In this document: positions 43,217 to 52,181 of the stretch, piece by piece
Position numbering within the stretch: the first letter of the stretch is position 1
How the letters are laid out: each line of letters opens with the position of its first letter
Assembly (NCBI RefSeq): GCF_900107685.1
Contig: NZ_FNRQ01000005.1
Location: 310,001-374,000, forward strand
DNA: 64,000 nucleotides
Origin: Paraburkholderia sartisoli
GTDB lineage: Bacteria > Pseudomonadota > Gammaproteobacteria > Burkholderiales > Burkholderiaceae
Direction of reading: 5' to 3'
Made by a program: the position numbers and the translations under genes
Notes under the pieces: generated by a model
Database searches by the model: none
What the model was told of the DNA's origin: nothing
What the model saw: the letters and a program-made list of their open reading frames with translations, nothing else

Positions 43217-43812
43217 TTTCTTTGGCCTTTCCTTGAATTCACGTCGGTCTATTAGCGTTGCCCCTGTGCGGGGCGGCACCTACTTTTCTTTGTCTTCCAA
43301 AGAAAAGTAGGCAAAAGAAAGGCGCTTCGAAAACTCATTTCCTCAAGGTGCGTCATCCCACGGGAATGGCACCCCATGAAGTGTCGCCTCCGCAGCCCAA
43401 GCCACACGGGTCCGCGCACGATCTGGTCTCCCGCACAGCACCGCTCGTGACAAAGGGCTCATCCACCCGGCTTCGCTTCGCGTCGCCGACCGGCACCATT
43501 CCCGGCGGCGCACGCGGATGCGCGGCTTATGACCCCGCCGCGACGCACGAAGTGCGGAGTGGGGTGAATGACTGCTTTGTCACGAACGCGGACCGCGCGC
43601 GGGATGAAATCGCGCGGGGACCTATGTCGGGTGACGTGCGGGAGCGACACTTCATGGGTTGCCATTCCCCGCGGATGATGCGCCTTGAGCAAATGAGTTT
43701 TCGGAGCGCCTTTCTTTTGCCTACTTTTCTTTGGAAGACAAAGAAAAGTAGGTGCCGCCCCGCACAGGGGCGACGCTAATAGACCGACATGAATGCAAGG
43801 AAAGGCCAAAGA
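43217..43812. repeat. Large inverted repeat between fliK and fliL
   Basis: The left arm (about 43217-43420) and the complement of the right arm (about 43612-43812) match almost throughout. Within each arm is a 14-bp hairpin, CCTACTTTTCTTTG pairing with CAAAGAAAAGTAGG (43279-43311 and 43720-43752), beside a GCCCCTGTGCGGGGC stem. Weaker pairing continues into the central part. A further fragment (AAGGAAAGGCCAAA) recurs near 43892-43905. No transposase. This is a family of intergenic repeats seen widely in the group. It nearly fills the 870-nt gap. Confidence 0.85.
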
Positions 43813-43922
43813 AAAAACCCAGCTTCGGCACGAAAAACCCGAAATGCCGCCCCGCCAAAGGGGCACAACACGAACTCAAGGAAAGGCCAAAAACCCAGAA
43901 AAAATCAAACCCCAGAAAAAAA

Positions 43923-45536
43923 TCAGACAAACGTATCAACAATCCCGACACTCCGCCGGACAGGCAAAGCAGCGACAGAAGAAACCGGTTCATCACCGCC
44001 GGAGGCAAAAAAACCACCAGAGGCCGAGCTACGCCCACCAGACCCCCCTTGACCTTGCTGCTGCTGTTGCCCAGCAAACCCAGCCCCATCACTCACACTC
44101 GCGCTGCCCAGCCCAATCCCCCCCTGCGCCATCGCCTCGCGCAGTTTAGGAAGCGCGGCCTCCACCGCTTCCCGAACCTGCTGGTGCTGTGAAACAAACA
44201 ACGCATGTGCATGGTTATCGGCAACCTGCAGCACGACCTGAAGCGGTCCCAGATCTTTCGGGTTGAGCGTGAGCTCCGCACTCTGCTGGTGGGCATTCGA
44301 CAGGAACACCACCTTCTGCCCCAATGCCGCCTCCCAGTCAGGCGTCCCCACCTGCGGCGCCAGCGCGGCACTCGCCGCCACCACGGCGTTCGGATTCGAA
44401 ACCTGCGCCGTCGCCCCCGAAGCCGCCGCAGCCGTCGCCGCCTGAGTCGCCGCCAGGCTCGCACTCGCCGCGTCAGCCGTACTCTTCAACGCGGCAAAGC
44501 TGTCCTGCGCGCCCCCCGCGCCCGCAGCCGCAGCCGCCGTCGCGTCAGCCGCCGCACTGTGCGCGTCCGGCGTCGCCGCCGTCGCGGCGTTCGCCACCGC
44601 CTGCTTCCCGCCTTCGCCCTTCGTGCCCTTGCCGTCGGCAAACGATGCGCCCGCCGCCAGTCCCTTGTCCACGCCACGTACACCAGAACCGGTGTCGCCA
44701 GCCGAACCCGCGCCAGTCGAAGATGCACCCGTTTTCATGGCCGGCGCGGCAATCGCACCCTGTCCATTGGACAGCGCGGCAAGCGCCGCCTGCAATGCGT
44801 CCTGCACGGACTTGGGATCGAGCGACGCGAGCTTCTTGCCAATAGTCGTCGCGCTCGTCGCCAGCGTGCTCGCAGCCGATGTCGCCGTCGTCGCAGCAGT
44901 GGCATCGGCCGGAAGCACATCGGCCGATTTCGCCGCCGCCGTGTCCATCGCGGCGCTCGCCTGCGCCTGCGCAGCCGCCGCAGCAGCAGCGGCTGCCGCC
45001 GCGGCCAGGGCTGCGGCCGTCGCCGGCACGCTCGATGCGTCCCCGCCCTGTTGCGACTTCGTGCCCGCGCCGCTGGTCTTGCCGGTGCCGCTGGCCGTCG
45101 TGGTCTGCTGGTCCGCGCCCGAAGAGGCGTCGGCCTTCGTCGTGCCGTCCGTGTTTTGCTTGCCGCCGGTCGCGCTCGCGCTGCTGTCCTTCGACGCATC
45201 CGCAGGCGTCGACACGTCATGCACGCTCGACGTCGAAGACGATGCGGACGATGATGAATTCGCCGAAGCCGTCGTCGAACCCGACGAGGAAGAAGAACCC
45301 GATGACGATGACGAAGCGTTCGATGACTGCGACGACGATTGCGACGACGATTGCGACGACGATTGTGACGACGACTGGCTGACCGGCGCCTTCGCCGCGC
45401 TGTTCTGCGAGTCGATGCTCTGCTGCAGCGTCTGCGAGAACGGCAGCGTGCCGCCGCCCGACGTGGAGGACGATCCGCCCGACGTCGCGCCCGTGGTCGC
45501 GCCGAGCAGCGAATTGAGGAGTGAAAGTGGCGTCAT
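43923..45536 (-). CDS. fliK: FliK, hook-length control protein
   Basis: Secreted molecular ruler that signals FlhB to switch substrates. 537 residues. The N-terminal two thirds are low-complexity, Ser/Thr/Ala-rich, with SSSQ repeats at residues 54-69. The C-terminal Flg_hook domain is clear: WEAALGQKVVFLSNAHQQSA, AELTLNPKDLGPLQVVLQV, VREAVEAALPKLREAMAQGG. Preceded by a 41-nt gap after fliJ; isolated from fliL by the inverted repeat. Confidence 0.93.
   Translation of the reverse strand: MTPLSLLNSLLGATTGATSGGSSSTSGGGTLPFSQTLQQSIDSQNSAAKAPVSQSSSQSSSQSSSQSSSQSSNASSSSSGSSSSSGSTTASANSSSSASSSTSSVHDVSTPADASKDSSASATGGKQNTDGTTKADASSGADQQTTTASGTGKTSGAGTKSQQGGDASSVPATAAALAAAAAAAAAAAAQAQASAAMDTAAAKSADVLPADATAATTATSAASTLATSATTIGKKLASLDPKSVQDALQAALAALSNGQGAIAAPAMKTGASSTGAGSAGDTGSGVRGVDKGLAAGASFADGKGTKGEGGKQAVANAATAATPDAHSAAADATAAAAAGAGGAQDSFAALKSTADAASASLAATQAATAAAASGATAQVSNPNAVVAASAALAPQVGTPDWEAALGQKVVFLSNAHQQSAELTLNPKDLGPLQVVLQVADNHAHALFVSQHQQVREAVEAALPKLREAMAQGGIGLGSASVSDGAGFAGQQQQQGQGGSGGRSSASGGFFASGGDEPVSSVAALPVRRSVGIVDTFV
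45328..45375 (-). repeat. Four 12-bp tandem repeats inside fliK
   Basis: Unit TGCGACGACGAT (plus strand), three exact copies and a fourth with two changes. It encodes SSSQ four times. Length changes keep the frame, so the ruler's N-terminal part could vary in length by slippage. Confidence 0.85.
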
Positions 45537-45577
45537 GCGTGATCCCGTAGGTTCGTGTCAGTCAGGGCGCGGTGGCG

Positions 45578-46027
45578 TCAGGCGCCTTCCACGCGCATCC
45601 GGAGAATGCGCGCTGCGTGTTCGTCGGCGTCGCGCTGTTCGCGGCGCGCGCTCTGTTTTGCCTCGGCGGCGTCGCCGCGCGCCTGCAGCACTTCAAAGGA
45701 ACCGAGTTTCTGCTTCTGGCGCTGCCAGTCGGGCTTCGCCGCCTCGACGCGCGCGGTCGCGCTGGCGAGCAGCCCGCGCTGCTGCTGGATCGCGGCGTCG
45801 AGCGTGTCGATGAACGCCTGGAAATTGCGCATGTTGCCGGCAGGCATGCCAGATTGCGCCGTCGCCGTGAAACGACGGTGATATTCGTCGCGATACTGCA
45901 CGAGCGAGTCGAGCTGCGCCTCGATCTCGCCGCGTTCGCGCTGCACGCGGCCAAGCCGTTGCGCGGCGGCGTCGACGTCGTCCTGCGCGAGACCAATCAG
46001 CGTCTTGATCGGAAAATGTTTCGACAT
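45578..46027 (-). CDS. fliJ: FliJ, export-ATPase stalk protein
   Basis: 149 residues, predicted long antiparallel coiled coil rich in Gln, Arg, Glu and Ala (QRLGRVQRERGEIEAQLDSL, WQRQKQKLGSFEVLQARG). Sits in the FliI hexamer like the gamma subunit of F1. 11 nt after fliI. Confidence 0.95.
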   Translation of the reverse strand: MSKHFPIKTLIGLAQDDVDAAAQRLGRVQRERGEIEAQLDSLVQYRDEYHRRFTATAQSGMPAGNMRNFQAFIDTLDAAIQQQRGLLASATARVEAAKPDWQRQKQKLGSFEVLQARGDAAEAKQSARREQRDADEHAARILRMRVEGA

Positions 46028-46038
46028 CGACGTTCTCC

Positions 46039-47619
46039 CTATTCGAACAGTGCGTCGAGCATCGCGAGACTCGGCTCGAAGCCGGCGCTTTCGCGATAAC
46101 CCTGTTGCAGGAACGCTTCCATGCGCGGATACAGCGCGATGGCCCGGTCAAGGAGCGCGTCGCGCCCGCTCGAATAAGCGCCGACGTTGATCAGATCGCG
46201 GTTGCGCTGGTAGCGCGAAAGCATCTGCCTGAAAAGACGGGTCCGGTCGAGATGGGCGTCGTCGATGAGCGTGGTCATCGCGCGGCTGATCGACGCTTCG
46301 ACATCGATCGCCGGATAGTGGCCGGACTCGGCAAGCTGGCGCGACAGCACGACGTGGCCGTCGAGAATCGCGCGCGCGGAATCGGCGATCGGGTCCTGCT
46401 GGTCGTCGCCTTCGGTCAGAACGGTATAGAACGCGGTAATCGAACCGCCGCCCTCCGGGCCGTTGCCGGTGCGCTCGACGAGCGCCGGCAGCTTCGCGAA
46501 CACGGAAGGCGGATAACCCTTGGTCGCCGGCGGTTCGCCGACCGCCAGCGCGATCTCGCGCTGCGCCATCGCGTAACGGGTGAGCGAATCCATCAGCAGC
46601 AGCACGTGCTTGCCCTGGTCGCGGAAATATTCGGCGAGCGAGGTCGCGTAGGCGGCGCCCTGCATCCGCAGCAGCGGCGAAACGTCGGCCGGCGCGGCGA
46701 CGACGACGGAACGCGCGCGCCCTTCGTCGCCGAGAATCTGTTCGATGAATTCCTTCACTTCGCGGCCACGCTCGCCGATCAGGCCGATCACGATCACTTC
46801 GGCGCTCGTGTAGCGCGCCATCTGGCCGAGCAGCACCGATTTACCGACGCCCGAGCCGGCGAAGAGCCCCATGCGCTGGCCGCGTCCGACGGTCAGGAGC
46901 GCGTTGATCGCGCGCACGCCGACGTCCAGCACCTTGTGGATCGGCTCGCGATTCAACGGGTTGATCGACGGCGCGGAGAGCGGCGCGTCGTTCGCCGCGC
47001 CCAGCGGGCCGAGACTGTCGAGCGGACGGCCCGATGCATCGACGACCCGTCCGAGCAGCTCCCAGCCAACCGGCAGACGCTTCGCGCCCGCCATCGGATC
47101 GGCGATCGGCGCGCTTTCGAGCGGATAGACGCGCGCGCCAGGCAGCAGGCCATGGACTTCGGTCGTCGGCATCAGGAACAGCTTGTCGCCGGCAAAGCCG
47201 ACAACTTCCGCTTCGGCAAACGCGATCGGGCTGCCCGCAGGCAGTTCGATCATCACTTCCGAGCCGACCGACAGGCGCAGGCCGACCGCCTCGAGCACGA
47301 GACCGGCGGCGCGGGTAAGACGGCCGCAGGCGCGCAGCGGCCGCGCGATCGCGTTGCGCGCGCGCAGGCTGTCGAGCCGGGCGCGCCACGCCTGGAAATG
47401 CGGATTCTCCGCAAGCGCCGGGTCCGGCACGATGGCCGGCGCGGCGGTGGTGGCAGCGGCCGCGGCCGCGGCGCCGCGCGGCGCGCGGCGCGCTGCCGCA
47501 CGGTCGCCAGCCGCAGCCGTGGCTTTCGATTCGGGCACGCCGAACGACGCCAGCGCGAGCTCGCGCTCGAGCGGCGTCAGATCGCTGGATTCGATCTCGG
47601 CGAGCGTCGTCTTTACCAT
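46039..47619 (-). CDS. fliI: FliI, flagellar export ATPase
   Basis: 526 residues, longer than the usual 440-470 because of an N-terminal Ala/Arg-rich extension of about 70 residues. Walker A GLFAGSGVGKS near residue 255, Walker B VLLLMDSLTRYAMAQREI, and the family segment GEPPATKGYPPSVFAKLP are intact. Energises or primes export with FliH and FliJ. Overlaps fliH by 7 nt. Confidence 0.96.
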   Translation of the reverse strand: MVKTTLAEIESSDLTPLERELALASFGVPESKATAAAGDRAAARRAPRGAAAAAAATTAAPAIVPDPALAENPHFQAWRARLDSLRARNAIARPLRACGRLTRAAGLVLEAVGLRLSVGSEVMIELPAGSPIAFAEAEVVGFAGDKLFLMPTTEVHGLLPGARVYPLESAPIADPMAGAKRLPVGWELLGRVVDASGRPLDSLGPLGAANDAPLSAPSINPLNREPIHKVLDVGVRAINALLTVGRGQRMGLFAGSGVGKSVLLGQMARYTSAEVIVIGLIGERGREVKEFIEQILGDEGRARSVVVAAPADVSPLLRMQGAAYATSLAEYFRDQGKHVLLLMDSLTRYAMAQREIALAVGEPPATKGYPPSVFAKLPALVERTGNGPEGGGSITAFYTVLTEGDDQQDPIADSARAILDGHVVLSRQLAESGHYPAIDVEASISRAMTTLIDDAHLDRTRLFRQMLSRYQRNRDLINVGAYSSGRDALLDRAIALYPRMEAFLQQGYRESAGFEPSLAMLDALFE

Positions 47620-48281
47620 GTACTGACCTTGCCCAGCGCCGCGGCGACGCGTTCCCAGCGGGTGCCGATGGCGGCATCCACTTCACCCGTGTTCGCATGC
47701 GCGCGGCAGCCGCCGCGTTCCACCGACGGATCGGTGCGCACGGTCCAGCCGCGCGCCTGCAGTTCCTCAAGCAGATACGCCTCGACGACCGGCAGATCCG
47801 CCGGGCTGACGATCAGGCTCGGCGCGCCGACGAGCGCGGGCTCCATCGCCAGCACTTCGCGGGCGGCGGCGATCAGCGCGGCCGGGTCGTGCTGCACGTG
47901 CTGGCGCACGACCTGCTGCGCGATGTCGAGCGCCAGCGCGACGAGGGTCTCGGAGATTTCGCCGCGTGCGCCGGCGAGCGCGGCATTGAACGTGTCGGCG
48001 ATTGCCGCGAGGCGCGCGGCTTCCGCGTGCGACTCGACGCGGCCCTGTTCGAGGCCCTGCGCGTAGCCCTGTTCGTAGCCGGCCTGATAGCCGAGCGCCT
48101 GGCCGGCGACATGGCCGGACGCGACGCCCTGTGCATGCGCGGCGTCGCGCAGGCGCTGCAGTTCGGCTTCGAAGGCGCCGTCGTCGACCGGGTCCGGTTC
48201 CGGCACCGGATCGAACGAGGCCATCTCCCAGCGCTGGTAGGCCGAGAGGCTTTCCTTGCGCAGGGGGTCCTGTTCAGACAT
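47613..48281 (-). CDS. fliH: FliH, negative regulator/anchor of FliI
   Basis: 222 residues from the ATG at 48281, with GGAAG about 7 nt upstream; an ATG two codons earlier is possible. The G-rich helix repeat (GHVAGQALGYQAGYEQGYAQG, glycines every fourth residue) near residues 50-70 is the hallmark GxxxG segment. The C-terminal domain includes LALDIAQQVVRQHVQ and VEAYLLEELQARGW. Overlaps fliG by 8 nt. Confidence 0.95.
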   Translation of the reverse strand: MSEQDPLRKESLSAYQRWEMASFDPVPEPDPVDDGAFEAELQRLRDAAHAQGVASGHVAGQALGYQAGYEQGYAQGLEQGRVESHAEAARLAAIADTFNAALAGARGEISETLVALALDIAQQVVRQHVQHDPAALIAAAREVLAMEPALVGAPSLIVSPADLPVVEAYLLEELQARGWTVRTDPSVERGGCRAHANTGEVDAAIGTRWERVAAALGKVSTW

Positions 48282-49269
48282 ATGCATCTTCCGCCTTGCC
48301 GCCGATCACGATCTGGCCGCTTTCCGCCAGGTTGCGCACGACCTGCAGGATACGGCGCTGCTGCATCTCGACGTCCGAGACGCGCACCGGACCGCGTGCA
48401 TCGAGGTCTTCCGCGAGCAGTTCCGCGGCGCGTTGCGACATGTTCGACAGGAACTTCTGGCGCAGCGCGGGCGGCGCGCCCTTGAGCGAGATGATGAGCG
48501 ATTCGGATTCCACTTCCTTCAGCAGCAGCTGGATCGCGCGGTCTTCGAGGTCGAGCAGGTTTTCGAAGACGAACATCTGGTCGATGATCTTCTCCGCGAG
48601 CTCCGCGTCGTACTGGCGCACGTTTTCCAGCACGCCTTCCTCGTGGTTGCTCGACATGAAGTTGAGAATTTCCGCCGCCGTGCGGATGCCGCCCATCGGG
48701 CTGCGCTTCAGGTTGTCGCTGCCCGAGAGCAGGCCCGTCAGCACGTCGTCGAGTTCGCGCAGCGCGGTCGGCTGGATGCCGTCGAGCGTCGCGATGCGCA
48801 GCAGCACGTCGTTGCGCAGGCGCTCCGTGAAGCACGCGACGATTTCCGACGCCTGATCGCGGTCCAGGTGGACGAGGATCGTCGCGATGATCTGCGGATG
48901 CTCGTTCTTGATGAGTTCGGCCACGGCGGACGAATCCATCCACTTGAGGCCCTCGATGCCGCTCGTGTCGCTGCCCTGCAGGATCCGGTCGATGATCGCG
49001 CCGGCCTTGTCGTCGCCGAGCGCCTTGGTCAGCACCGAGCGGATATATTCGCTCGAATCGAGCGACAACGCGGTGTGCTGCTCTGCTTCCCGCGCGAACT
49101 CCTGCAGCACCTCGTCGATCTGTTCGCGCGTGACGTTTTTCAGCGACGCCATCGCGACGCCGATCTTTTGCACCTCGCGCGGTCCGAGGAACCTGAACAC
49201 CTGCGCGGCCTCTTCCTCGCCGATCGACATCAGCAGGAGGGCGCTCTTCACTACGCCTTCAGCGCTCAT
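48274..49269 (-). CDS. fliG: FliG, flagellar motor switch/torque protein
   Basis: 331 residues, exactly the usual length, from the ATG at 49269 (MSAEGVVKSALLLMSIGEEEAAQVF). An in-frame ATG 7 codons earlier would lie deeper inside fliF. The middle EHPQ motif (KNEHPQIIATILVHLD) and C-terminal torque helix (FEDRAIQLLLKEVES-like) are present. Overlaps fliF by 11 nt. Confidence 0.96.
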   Translation of the reverse strand: MSAEGVVKSALLLMSIGEEEAAQVFRFLGPREVQKIGVAMASLKNVTREQIDEVLQEFAREAEQHTALSLDSSEYIRSVLTKALGDDKAGAIIDRILQGSDTSGIEGLKWMDSSAVAELIKNEHPQIIATILVHLDRDQASEIVACFTERLRNDVLLRIATLDGIQPTALRELDDVLTGLLSGSDNLKRSPMGGIRTAAEILNFMSSNHEEGVLENVRQYDAELAEKIIDQMFVFENLLDLEDRAIQLLLKEVESESLIISLKGAPPALRQKFLSNMSQRAAELLAEDLDARGPVRVSDVEMQQRRILQVVRNLAESGQIVIGGKAEDAYV

Positions 49270-51034
49270 CGGACACCCAGCTCTTGACAACGGTTGCTAC
49301 GATTTTCGGATCCTGGCGCGCGATGTTGCGGGCGTAATCCAGGTGGCGTTCATATCTGCGTTTGTCGTGTTCGGACGTGATCATGGTGGTTTCCTCGTCC
49401 TCTTCCGTGATGGCGGCCTTTTCCTGCACCGGCAGGCCGTCGAGCAGTATCGGCTCGTCCGGCGAAGGCAGCGAGGCGACGACCGGCTCCGGCGGCGGGA
49501 ACGCACGGCGAAACGCCGGGCGCACCATCATGAAGTACAGCACCAGCGCCACCAGGCCGATCCCCGCGTACGTCGCGATCTGCTTCGCGAGCGCGATCAT
49601 GTCCGGCGTGCGCCACCACGGCAGGTTCGCGTTCGGGTCGATTTCCGTCGAGAACGCGCTGTTCACGACGTTCACCGAGTCGCCGCGCTTCGCGTCGTAA
49701 CCCATCGCGTCCTTCACCAGTTGGTTCACCTGGGTGAGCTTGTCGGCGGTGAGCGGCTGCATCGTGACGTGGCCCTTCGCGTCGACGCTACGCAGATAGT
49801 TGACCACCACCGCCACCGACAGGCGCTTCACGCTGCCCATCGGCTGCTCGTAGTGGCGCACGGTCTTGTCGAGCTCGTAGTTGGTCGTGGTGTCCTTGTG
49901 GTCGCTGATCGGTGTCGTCGTCACGCCGCTTGCGGCGTTCGCGCCCGCGGTGATCGGCGCGGACGCCGGCTGCGGCGGCTGGTTCGACAGCGCACCCGGC
50001 ACGCCCGACGCGCCGCTCTGCGCCATTTCCGTTGCCGTGCTCGATTGCTGGCTGCGCACGGCGGCCTGCTGCGGGTTGCCGTTCGGCGCGTAGTTCTCGG
50101 AGGTCTGTTCGACCTTCGAGAAGTCGATGTCGGCGCTGACCTGCGAATGCGCGTTGCCGGCGCCGAACAGGGGCGCGAGGATCGCATCGATGCGCTGCTG
50201 CGTGTTGCGCTCGACCTGCTGGACGTACTTCAACTGCGTCGCGTCGAGACCGGTGCCGGAGGCGGGCTGCGTGAGCAGGTTGCCGTCCTGGTCGACGATC
50301 GTCACGTTGCGCACCGGCAGATCCGGCACCGCCGACGACACCATGTGCGTGATCGCCACGACCTGGGCTTCGTCGAGCATGCGGCCCGGATACAGGTTGA
50401 CGAGCACCGAAGCCGACGGCGCCTCGTGATCGCGCACGAACACCGAAGGCTTCGGAATCGCCAGATGCACGCGCGAGGACTTCACCGACGAGATCGATTC
50501 GATCGTCTGTTCGAGCTCGCCTTCGAGGGCGCGCTGGTAGTTGACCTGTTCGGCGAACTGGCTGATGCCGAATTTCTGGTTGTCCATCAGCTCGAAGCCC
50601 ACCGAGCCGCCCTTCGGCAGACCCTGCGAGGCGAGGCGCAGGCGCATTTCGTGGACCTGCTCGGCCGGCACGAGGATCGCGCCGCCGGTTTCGCTGAACT
50701 TGTAGGGGATGTTCGCCGTCTGGAGCGCGTTGATGATCGCGCCGCCGTCGCGGTCGGACAGGTTGCTGTAGAGCACCTTGTAGTCCGGCGCCCGCGACCA
50801 CAGCACGAGGCCCGCGACGATGGCGACGAGCAGCGCGACCGCGAAGATCAGCGGCGCGCGCGGATTGCCGCGCATCTGCGAGAGCGAGGTCGGGAACGAC
50901 AGGCGCTGCGAAAAATTGCCACCGAGGCCGCCACCGAGGTCCGCTGCGCCCGCCTGGCCGGCGCCGCCGGCCTGTGCGCCGGCGAGACCCATGCGGGCGT
51001 CGGGGTTGATCAAAGAGTTGGCTGACGAATCCAT
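49259..51034 (-). CDS. fliF: FliF, MS-ring protein
   Basis: 591 residues. First membrane helix near residue 58-80 (PLIFAVALLVAIVAGLVLW), ring-building motifs after it (VLYSNLSDRDGGAIINAL, VHLAIPKPSVFVRD), second helix near 470 (IATYAGIGLVALVLYFMMV), and a C-terminal FliG-binding tail (RNIARQDPKIVATVVKSWV). First gene of the minus-strand fliFGHIJ operon. Confidence 0.97.
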   Translation of the reverse strand: MDSSANSLINPDARMGLAGAQAGGAGQAGAADLGGGLGGNFSQRLSFPTSLSQMRGNPRAPLIFAVALLVAIVAGLVLWSRAPDYKVLYSNLSDRDGGAIINALQTANIPYKFSETGGAILVPAEQVHEMRLRLASQGLPKGGSVGFELMDNQKFGISQFAEQVNYQRALEGELEQTIESISSVKSSRVHLAIPKPSVFVRDHEAPSASVLVNLYPGRMLDEAQVVAITHMVSSAVPDLPVRNVTIVDQDGNLLTQPASGTGLDATQLKYVQQVERNTQQRIDAILAPLFGAGNAHSQVSADIDFSKVEQTSENYAPNGNPQQAAVRSQQSSTATEMAQSGASGVPGALSNQPPQPASAPITAGANAASGVTTTPISDHKDTTTNYELDKTVRHYEQPMGSVKRLSVAVVVNYLRSVDAKGHVTMQPLTADKLTQVNQLVKDAMGYDAKRGDSVNVVNSAFSTEIDPNANLPWWRTPDMIALAKQIATYAGIGLVALVLYFMMVRPAFRRAFPPPEPVVASLPSPDEPILLDGLPVQEKAAITEEDEETTMITSEHDKRRYERHLDYARNIARQDPKIVATVVKSWVSDER

Positions 51035-51124
51035 GCGTCGGGTATCTCCGGGATGCCTTGAGTCCTGCTCCGGCCCGCCGCGTCGGGCTTGACGGGCGCA
51101 GGGGCAGACACTTTCACGTTAGGG

Positions 51125-51164
51125 ATTATCCCCACCGGGATGCAACCTGATTGGTCGAATAGAG
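51125..51164 (-). promoter_or_regulatory. Shared flagellar promoter box upstream of fliF
   Basis: On the minus strand, CTCTATTCG begins at 51164 after ACCCGG, and ATAAT begins at 51129, 35 nt later. Matches the boxes before flhB, flhF, flgA and flgB. It also lies about 107 nt upstream of the divergent fliE. Confidence 0.6.
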
Positions 51165-51270
51165 CCGGGTTTCACCCCTACTTTCGCGTCTGTGGCAAAA
51201 GGGCCGCTGCTATGCTTCATTTCAGATCGGCACGCCCTGGCACGCCGGTTTTCCTTCTTCTGGAGAGAAC

Positions 51271-51606
51271 ATGACATTGCCCGTGAGCCCGCTTTTGTCG
51301 GCGCTACAGCAGATGCAGTCAATGGCGGCGCAGGCCGCCGGCGGCACGGCCCCGGCGGCTTCCGTGTCCGGCGCGGCCACGCCCGGCAACTTCGCCGCGG
51401 CGCTGAAGGCGTCGATCGACAAGATCAGCAGCGACCAGCAGAGTTCGATCAGCGAGGCGCATGCCTTCGAAATCGGCGCGCCGAACGTTTCGCTGAACGA
51501 CGTGATGGTCGACATGCAGAAGGCCAATGTGGGCTTCCAGTTCGGCCTGCAGGTCCGCAACAAGCTGGTTTCGGCCTACAACGACATCATGCAGACCCCT
51601 GTTTGA
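51271..51606 (+). CDS. fliE: FliE, MS-ring/rod adaptor
   Basis: 111 residues, standard length. The conserved C-terminal half includes EAHAFEIGAPNVSLNDVMVD, MQKANVGFQFGLQVRNKLVSAYNDIM. First substrate exported, joins ring and rod. Divergent from fliF; GGAGAG before the ATG. Monocistronic or reads into fliS. Confidence 0.96.
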   Translation: MTLPVSPLLSALQQMQSMAAQAAGGTAPAASVSGAATPGNFAAALKASIDKISSDQQSSISEAHAFEIGAPNVSLNDVMVDMQKANVGFQFGLQVRNKLVSAYNDIMQTPV

Positions 51607-51630
51607 ACCGTCGTTCGCTCCCCTGTGGGC

Positions 51631-51657
51631 TAAAGCTTTGCGCGCGTAATCCGATAA
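51631..51657 (+). promoter_or_regulatory. FliA (sigma-28)-type promoter for fliS-fliT
   Basis: TAAAGCTT (51631-51638), 11 nt, TCCGATAA (51650-51657): two mismatches from consensus and ideal spacing, 89 nt before the fliS start. It explains how these late chaperone genes can be expressed after fliE. Confidence 0.75.
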
Positions 51658-51746
51658 CCCGGTTACTGGGCTGACGGATTGCGGGCGATGACGCTCCGTG
51701 ACAATCCGCCCGCTACCGCAATCCGCATCACACAGGAGGAGCGCCG

Positions 51747-52181
51747 ATGTTTTCCCCAGGACAGGCTGGAGCCAATGCCTATGCGCGCGTCGGCGTCGAA
51801 ACGGGGGTGATGGGCGCAAGTCCGCACCGCCTGATCGTGATGCTGTACCAGGGCGCACGCCAGGCGATTGCGCAGGCGCGCATGCACCTGCAGCAGGGCA
51901 ACGTCGCGGCGCGCGGGGAGGCGATCGGCAAGGCGATCGAGATCATTGGCAGTGGACTGCAGCAGTCGCTCAATCTGGAGGCCGGTGGCGAAATCGCGGA
52001 GCGGCTCGACGGGCTGTACACGTACATGGCGCGACGTTTGCTCGACGCCAATATCAAGCAGAGCGAAGCCATGCTCGTCGAAGTCGACGGATTGCTGGCC
52101 ACGCTCGAAGAAGCCTGGATTGGGATTGCCCCGGAGATCGCGCGGATGGCGACACAGTCGTCCGCTGAAAGCATGAGATGA
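51747..52181 (+). CDS. fliS: FliS, flagellin export chaperone
   Basis: 144 residues. Conserved N-terminal YARVGVETGVMGASPHRLIVMLYQG and Gln-rich helix, as in FliS. Binds flagellin (fliC is not in the window) and keeps it from polymerising before export. GGAGGAG before ATG. Stop overlaps the fliT start by 4 nt. Confidence 0.95.
   Translation: MFSPGQAGANAYARVGVETGVMGASPHRLIVMLYQGARQAIAQARMHLQQGNVAARGEAIGKAIEIIGSGLQQSLNLEAGGEIAERLDGLYTYMARRLLDANIKQSEAMLVEVDGLLATLEEAWIGIAPEIARMATQSSAESMR

Noticed and set aside
39351..43310. A 1319-codon open frame on the plus strand opposite fliQ-fliL
   Set aside because: It is fully antisense to six certain flagellar genes; its composition (Arg/Glu/His-rich) is that of a GC-rich shadow frame, and it has no ribosome site.
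43258..43866. Short ORFs on both strands in the inverted repeat, with CLPKKSRQKKGA-like protein
   Set aside because: The same peptide comes from both arms because the DNA is a repeat. Such frames are a common false call in this group.
51171..51216. Copy of the shared box on the fliE side
   Set aside because: CTTTCGCG is present, but the nearest -10-like sequence is 30, not 35, nt away.
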